Assembly: GCA_021292105.1 (NCBI GenBank)
Contig: CM037870.1
Span: 11,705,353-11,769,352, forward strand
Reading direction: 5' to 3'
Length of the DNA stretch: 64,000 bases
DNA from: Anadara kagoshimensis
Taxonomy: Eukaryota; Mollusca; Bivalvia; Arcoida; Arcidae
Of the stretch, positions 59,260-64,000 are shown piece by piece. The position numbers and the translations under genes are program-made. The first letter of the stretch is position 1, and each line of letters starts with the position of its first letter. The notes under the pieces are model-generated. The model had not been told where the DNA came from, searched no databases, and saw only the letters and a program-made list of their open reading frames with translations.

Positions 59260-60284
59260 GTACGTTTATACTTGTACAATTTTATTTTGTCCAGTCTTGT
59301 TTACAAATGTCTGGGTATTTTTAATTTATAAGGCCTCGGATTTGGTGATATCTTTATGTAAATAAGAACGAGTCCCCGCCGAGAATTGAAATGACATGCC
59401 GACCGAAATTTTTGAAAGGGTGTTAACTACTAAATCATATCTTATTTATATTTAAGCGATATCGTGAATTTTGATAAAATCCGTAATTCATGTGTCTGTT
59501 ACTTCCTAGTTTGAAAGTAATGTGACCTTCTATACCCGGCCATTGATCTGAAAACCACGATACCCCAGGTACATGTAATAGGTCATTCGATCGCACTTAC
59601 ATGATCTAACCAGTCAATGGCGATAACCATATCAGTATTTTTAAAACATGACACTGTATGATATCCCCAAGGTTATGTTAAATAATAGTGTTGACAATTT
59701 TCATAGGACCTTAAAAATGTGATAACCTTATCAGAAATAATAAAAAGAACGAATATATACTTTATGTCGGATGTGATGTTAAACTAGTTAATTAATATGT
59801 ACAATTTTGACAATTTGCATAGGACTTTTTATTGAAAAAATATTTATCCGAATTTCTTTACACATCCTTGTTTTCGACCTTCGCAACAAATCGAAATCAA
59901 ACCTTTCATTTATTTTACGCCATCCACAAAAGGAAATCACTAATCATGGGCGAAAACTGCTCAGTTTGGAGTCTGTTTGTCAGAAATTTTAAAGTTGGAG
60001 TATTCATCTTGTTTTAATGCATATTTGACTCTATTTAATATTTGTCATCATTTACCTTTTTCTTAAATGTTATAATTAGACACAAAATAGTATGGTAAAA
60101 TTCTTAAGGAAGTCCAACGCTTAATGGACGTCGGACTTCATTAAGCTTTTGCAATATCGACCCTTTATCACTATTAGATTATTCAAACGAGTTTTTATGT
60201 TATAAACATGTTTAATTCAAATACAATACAATTTTGATTAAGATCAATTGGCGGAAGCACAGCTTGCGGTTTCTTGCTCATGTG
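59260..60284. other. Intergenic, nothing recognised
   Basis: AT-rich; two overlapping open frames of 61 codons (59807-60017) have no recognisable features. Confidence 0.4.
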
Positions 60285-60430
60285 TACAATATCATAAGTG
60301 TGATGACTGCCTAAAAACATTTTGAGGGCTATGATAAGCATGACAATATCTGTTGATTCGACAATTTGTAGGTAAGCAGCTAGCTACTTCAATGTGTAAA
60401 AAAGTTCCCGTAGTGAGAACATTATCTCTG
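60285..60430 (-). repeat. LINE-A coding remnant
   Basis: aagtgtgatgactgcctaaa to gttcccgtagtgagaaca, without the UTR. Confidence 0.45.
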
Positions 60431-60446
60431 AGGTATTTTGATGGAA

Positions 60447-60710
60447 CTGGCCTCGGTTTCACAATCATTCCTTAGCTAAGATTTTCCTTAACTTAAAACT
60501 TGCACAATTTCAAATCTTAATAATTTTGTTAATTTTTAAGATATTCAGGAATTTAAGGCGTCAATTTTAAGATAATTTCTAGATTAAAACATTTGTATTT
60601 AGTTTTGACAGAAATATTTATCTGTAGTTCTAAAAAGGGGATACCAAAAATTTGCTAATTTTAACTTAAGGAAAATCTTAGCTAAGGAATGATTGTGAAA
60701 CCGGGGCCAG
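60447..60710. mobile_element. MITE with about 50-bp inverted repeats
   Basis: ctggcctcggtttcacaatc at the left, gattgtgaaaccggggccag at the right; the arms continue through attccttagctaagattttc with few mismatches. 264 bp, non-coding. Confidence 0.75.
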
Positions 60711-60973
60711 CTCAGAAGCTATATATGACGTCGTCATACGTTGTGCATTCCACTATTCAGTTTTAGTTACATAAATATAGTGCCTGAACATTAAATCGAT
60801 GCATGTATTACTGTTTAAAGAAAATGAAACTGCAGGCTGAACGATTTACGTAGAATTCACACCAATGTATTTTTCACATTCATTGTTTTCTGTTTGGGTC
60901 AGTAACCTTTGTGCACTGATGTAGCGTAATGGGAAAACGAAAACAAACTCGATTGCAGCTTATAATACAACTA

Positions 60974-61650
60974 GTCCTGTCGAAAGTTTATGAATAATCT
61001 AACGTAGAAGTGCCAATTTTTAACTCATCTCGACCCCTCCTTCTTTTCTATATCTCGACAGCTTATCGACACCTGCTGTCTAATTCTCCGCAGTTTTTCG
61101 ACTACTGTAGAAACCATTGTGGCTGTGACAGTAAAATTCTCTTTATATCCATTGAAAATAAAATAAATTTGAATAAAGATCGATATTTTTCACTTACTTG
61201 TACCTAGTCGTAACAGGAAATCTGCATGCGCATCCGCGATTAGCCTAAAATATATCTGCATAGGGAAAAACGTTGGTGCTATAGGGATTTAACATGTTAA
61301 AAAACCATGCAAATGGCGGCTTCTGTTACGCATATGACGTAAAACGTCACCAAGGACATCACTTCCGTTGTAAACATCGTCATTTTTGCATGTGTAAAAT
61401 CCCCATACCGCCAACATTTTCCTTTTTACAGACATACTTTTTTTGACAATCCCGGATGCGCATACAGATGACTAGGTACAAGTAAGTGAAAAATATCAAA
61501 CTTTATTCAAATTTATTTGATTTTCTATGGATATAAAGAGAATTTCACTGTCACAGCCACAGTGGTTTCTACAGTAGCAGTTATCCATATCCTAGCCAAC
61601 CGGCTTCCACCCCTTTCCGTTAGCTCAGAGTTTAACTTTTCACAGATAAG
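60974..61650. mobile_element. MITE family T (tcgaaagttta ends), with nested MITE
   Basis: Left end cctgtcgaaagttta, right end agagtttaacttttcacag. Removing 61105-61574 leaves about 205 bp, the usual family size. Confidence 0.6.
61105..61574. mobile_element. Palindromic MITE, family P, nested
   Basis: ctgtagaaaccattgtggct at the left and its complement agccacagtggtttctacag at the right, TA on both sides; the inverted arms extend through ctctttatatccat. Inserted in a larger MITE (60974-61650). Confidence 0.75.
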
Positions 61651-62224
61651 ATACATGTACTATACGAGTTATGTACAAAAAATAAATAAATAAGTAAAAT
61701 AGGTTGACATGACACTTTAAAGTATAAATTTATGTACAGTGATTTATAAATTTTGCAAAGATTTACGACATTTTTGTTTTCAATACATTAAATTTCATTA
61801 CAAAAGAGGTTTAATCCTTTTTACAGAAGTTCTGATTTTTTTTATTCATATCAAACAAGCAAGTTACTTACTATTCACGCTGTAGTAACAGTATAGTGGG
61901 TTTTTTAAAATGTGTAAATTACACTTTCACCTATATAACACGAGGTATATATGAATGATGCAAGTAGGATGGATGTTAGGTGTAATGTGGATTAAAGTTG
62001 CATTAGCAATTTTGTAGCTATTAGCGACGAGAACAGGATAAATCTTAAGAACTTGACGTGTATGCGTTTTATAATCTACCTTGTACTAGAACGACTTTAA
62101 GGTGTTAGCTCATATAGAAATTACCCTACAGACAAGCATACCACTTCTTATACTGACACCAGGTAAACTGGTTGATAATCTGACCTCTTAATACCAGCAA
62201 GAAAGCTGTATAACACAATAAAGC

Positions 62225-62305
62225 CTTATATATGACCCGACTGGGATTCAAACCCGGGTCCCGACGTTCTTCATGATGATGCTCCATCACTGAGCCACCG
62301 TCAAT
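62225..62305 (-). repeat. tRNA-like SINE head
   Basis: On the minus strand: cggtggctcagtgatggagc, then a B-box-like gggtttgaatccc. The tRNA fold is not kept. Confidence 0.5.
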
Positions 62306-62394
62306 GATGTAAAATACTGCATTGTTTAGAATATGTTTTTTCTACTCTATCCAAAATGTTTGTATTCATATTCACTCCGCTCTTTGTTGGATCT

Positions 62395-62760
62395 TCGGTT
62401 GCCGAGTTGTGAGCGCTTAAGGATCGCATTACCTCTAGATCTCCGGCGCCGCCTAGGTTCGAATCCAACAGGGGCAGATCGTAGTGCGATAAGTTTGTCA
62501 GTTCGCTTGTCGAAGGTCGGTGGCTTTCTATGGGTTTTGATATCCTCTATCATTTATAAAGTAACAACAATAACAAAAATAAAAGAATCTTGACTGAGGC
62601 GTATTTTTTTTAGTTAGCTTGTCGAAGTTGGTGGTTTTCGCCGGGTACTCCGGTTTCCTCCATCACCCCTGGGCTGGTCACCTCCATATTCATTATGAGT
62701 GAAAGAATCTTGACCGGGGCGCCCTTATCAACTTGACTCCTCCCGTTGCAGATAGCATTG
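62395..62760 (+). mobile_element. tRNA-derived SINE of a second type
   Basis: A tRNA-like head with B-box ggttcgaatcc (62457-62467), followed by a body in which the segment ggtggttttcgccgggtact is preceded by a partial copy (cggtggctttctatggg). The string ccgggtactccggtttcctc is familiar from invertebrate SINEs. The tail has tcttgaccggggcgccc. Confidence 0.65.
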
Positions 62761-63284
62761 AGCCTTATGAAAAGAGAGGTAACTCGTTCAGATTTCAGAT
62801 CATATAGATCATGATCATGTCAGATGTAGATTAGAAAAGAACAGATCAAAAACCCTATGTGATGCTCATTGTCTATCGCACGCCATTATAGTATCTGGTT
62901 TAGATACACACTGTACTTTACATATTAACAACAAATAAAATTAATTAACACGTATTTATTATGGTGTCAGCAAAAACTAACATTTCAATTTCTGACTGTT
63001 AAAAATCCAATCTATTAAAGGAAACAACATTAAACGACACCATAAAATATATGCCATTTTGGAGGTTTTTAAATTTTATTATGATTAAATTAAATATAAT
63101 GATAATATTGATGACAAAAAATATACATTGTTATAACGATTTTATATAAGGTATAACTTGATTGATATCTATATATTATAATTTTCTATCAGGTACCCTC
63201 CATCTATATTATTAATAACCAGAGGCTCTGTATGGCTGAGCCTGTATCGCTCACCGGACTAAAATGCTTTTAAAGCAAATTTGT

Positions 63285-64000
63285 ATATATATATGCTTTT
63301 CCCATAGGGTCCAATGTGAAACAATGTTCTCCGCTGGCAGTCATGTTTTATGGCAGATCAGAAATATTTTGGCAATCTATGTAAAGGACCTTCTATACAT
63401 CATTCCTGTAAAGTTTGGTTCAATTTGCTTCAGTCATTTCTGAGGACATAGTCAAAAATGCGTTTTTCCCATAGGTCCAATGTGAAACTATGTTCTCCGC
63501 TGGCAGCCAAGTTTTTTGGCAGATCAGAAAAATTTTGGCAATCTATGTAAAGGACCTTCTATACATCATTCCTCTAAAGTTTGGTTAAGTTTGCTTCTGT
63601 AGTTTCAGAGAAGATAGCCAAAATGTGTTTTTCCCATAGGGTCCAATGTTAAACTATGTTCCCCGCTGGCAGCCATGTTTTTAGGCGGATCAGAAAAATT
63701 TCGGCAATCTTTGCAAAAGACTTTCCATACATCATTCCTGTAAAGTTTAATTGAATTCGCTTCAGTCGTTTCAGAGGAGATAGCCAAAATGTGCATTTTC
63801 CCATAGGGCCCAATGTTAAACTTTGGCGGCCATTTTTTTTGGCGGATCAGAAAAAATTGGGCAATCTTAGTAAATGACCTTACATACATTATTCCTGTAA
63901 AGTTTGGTTCAAATTGGCTCAGCGGTTTCAAAGAAGATAGCAAATATATGCTTTTACCATAGGGTCCAATGTTAAACTATCTTCTGCGCTGGCGGCCATG
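63285..64000 (+). repeat. Satellite-like tandem repeat, about 165-bp unit, runs off the window
   Basis: cccatagggtccaatgt recurs at 63301, 63468, 63633, 63800 and 63956 (spacings 167, 165, 167, 156). Each unit has ctccgctggcagccatg, ggcagatcagaaaaattttg and tcctgtaaagtttggtt. An open frame on the minus strand (63605-63943) is incidental. Confidence 0.9.

Noticed and set aside
62347-62593. Arg-rich small protein (both strands open)
   Set aside because: Lies in a tRNA-derived SINE; composition follows from the GC-rich head.
63605-63943. 112-codon open frame on the minus strand
   Set aside because: Runs through the 165-bp satellite, whose period is not a multiple of 3; an accidental frame.

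Overview
This is eukaryotic, AT-rich, intron-bearing DNA packed with transposon remains. The mix of tRNA-derived SINEs, many 3'-end fragments of one reverse-transcriptase element, an L1/Tx1-like LINE, a mariner element, several TA-flanked MITEs and hammerhead-ribozyme repeats suggests a marine invertebrate, most likely a bivalve mollusc. This assignment is inferred from repeat style; no housekeeping gene is present to confirm it.

The only host genes I can support are six members of one family, all on the + strand and spread over about 48 kb: gene 1 (1824-3455), gene 2 (8986-10799), gene 3 (23199-24466), gene 4 (30697-33224), gene 5 (40710-41720) and gene 6 (48814-49815). Each has the same plan. 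A 3' splice site abuts the ATG, so a non-coding first exon must lie upstream. A short exon (64 nt in five genes, 52 nt in gene 5) encodes a signal peptide and ends in a phase-1 intron. One further exon then encodes a low-complexity Gly/Ser/Thr/Pro-rich segment and a C-terminal hydrophobic tail of about 16-18 residues. The predicted products (86, 179, 104, 100, 113 and 166 aa) look like secreted, membrane-tethered (GPI or single-tail) mucin-like or glycine-rich proteins. Leaders are alike, while the mature parts are almost unrelated. Genes 3 and 4 are the closest pair. Genes 2, 3, 4 and 6 have a CCAAT box followed 20-30 bp later by a TATA-like box at the expected upstream position. In gene 3 a MITE sits exactly where the TATA box should be, and a 4-kb LINE fills the 5' intron.

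The rest is repeats. About 50 fragments of one LINE family (called LINE-A here) occur in both orientations; they share the 3' end and differ in 5' truncation. The longest (42430-43062) still encodes the C-terminal part of an RT protein. Also present are an L1/Tx1-like LINE with five frameshifts (17811-21801), a degenerate second RT LINE on the minus strand (57025-58030), a mariner copy with D34D spacing inside the intron of gene 4 (31720-32923), a 3.07-kb element with 57-bp terminal inverted repeats (55833-58897), at least six MITE families (two cases of nesting), SINEs, a 36-bp minisatellite (27226-27424) and a ~165-bp satellite running off the right end.

Four copies of a hammerhead ribozyme motif were found by reading the secondary structure. 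Two lie in the 5' introns just upstream of the ATG exons of genes 1 and 2, one is a free-standing copy with an intact core (27046-27111), and one is a decayed copy on the minus strand (31315-31385). The two most interesting items are the gene family, with its fixed leader and freely changing body, and the hammerhead copies embedded in its introns.
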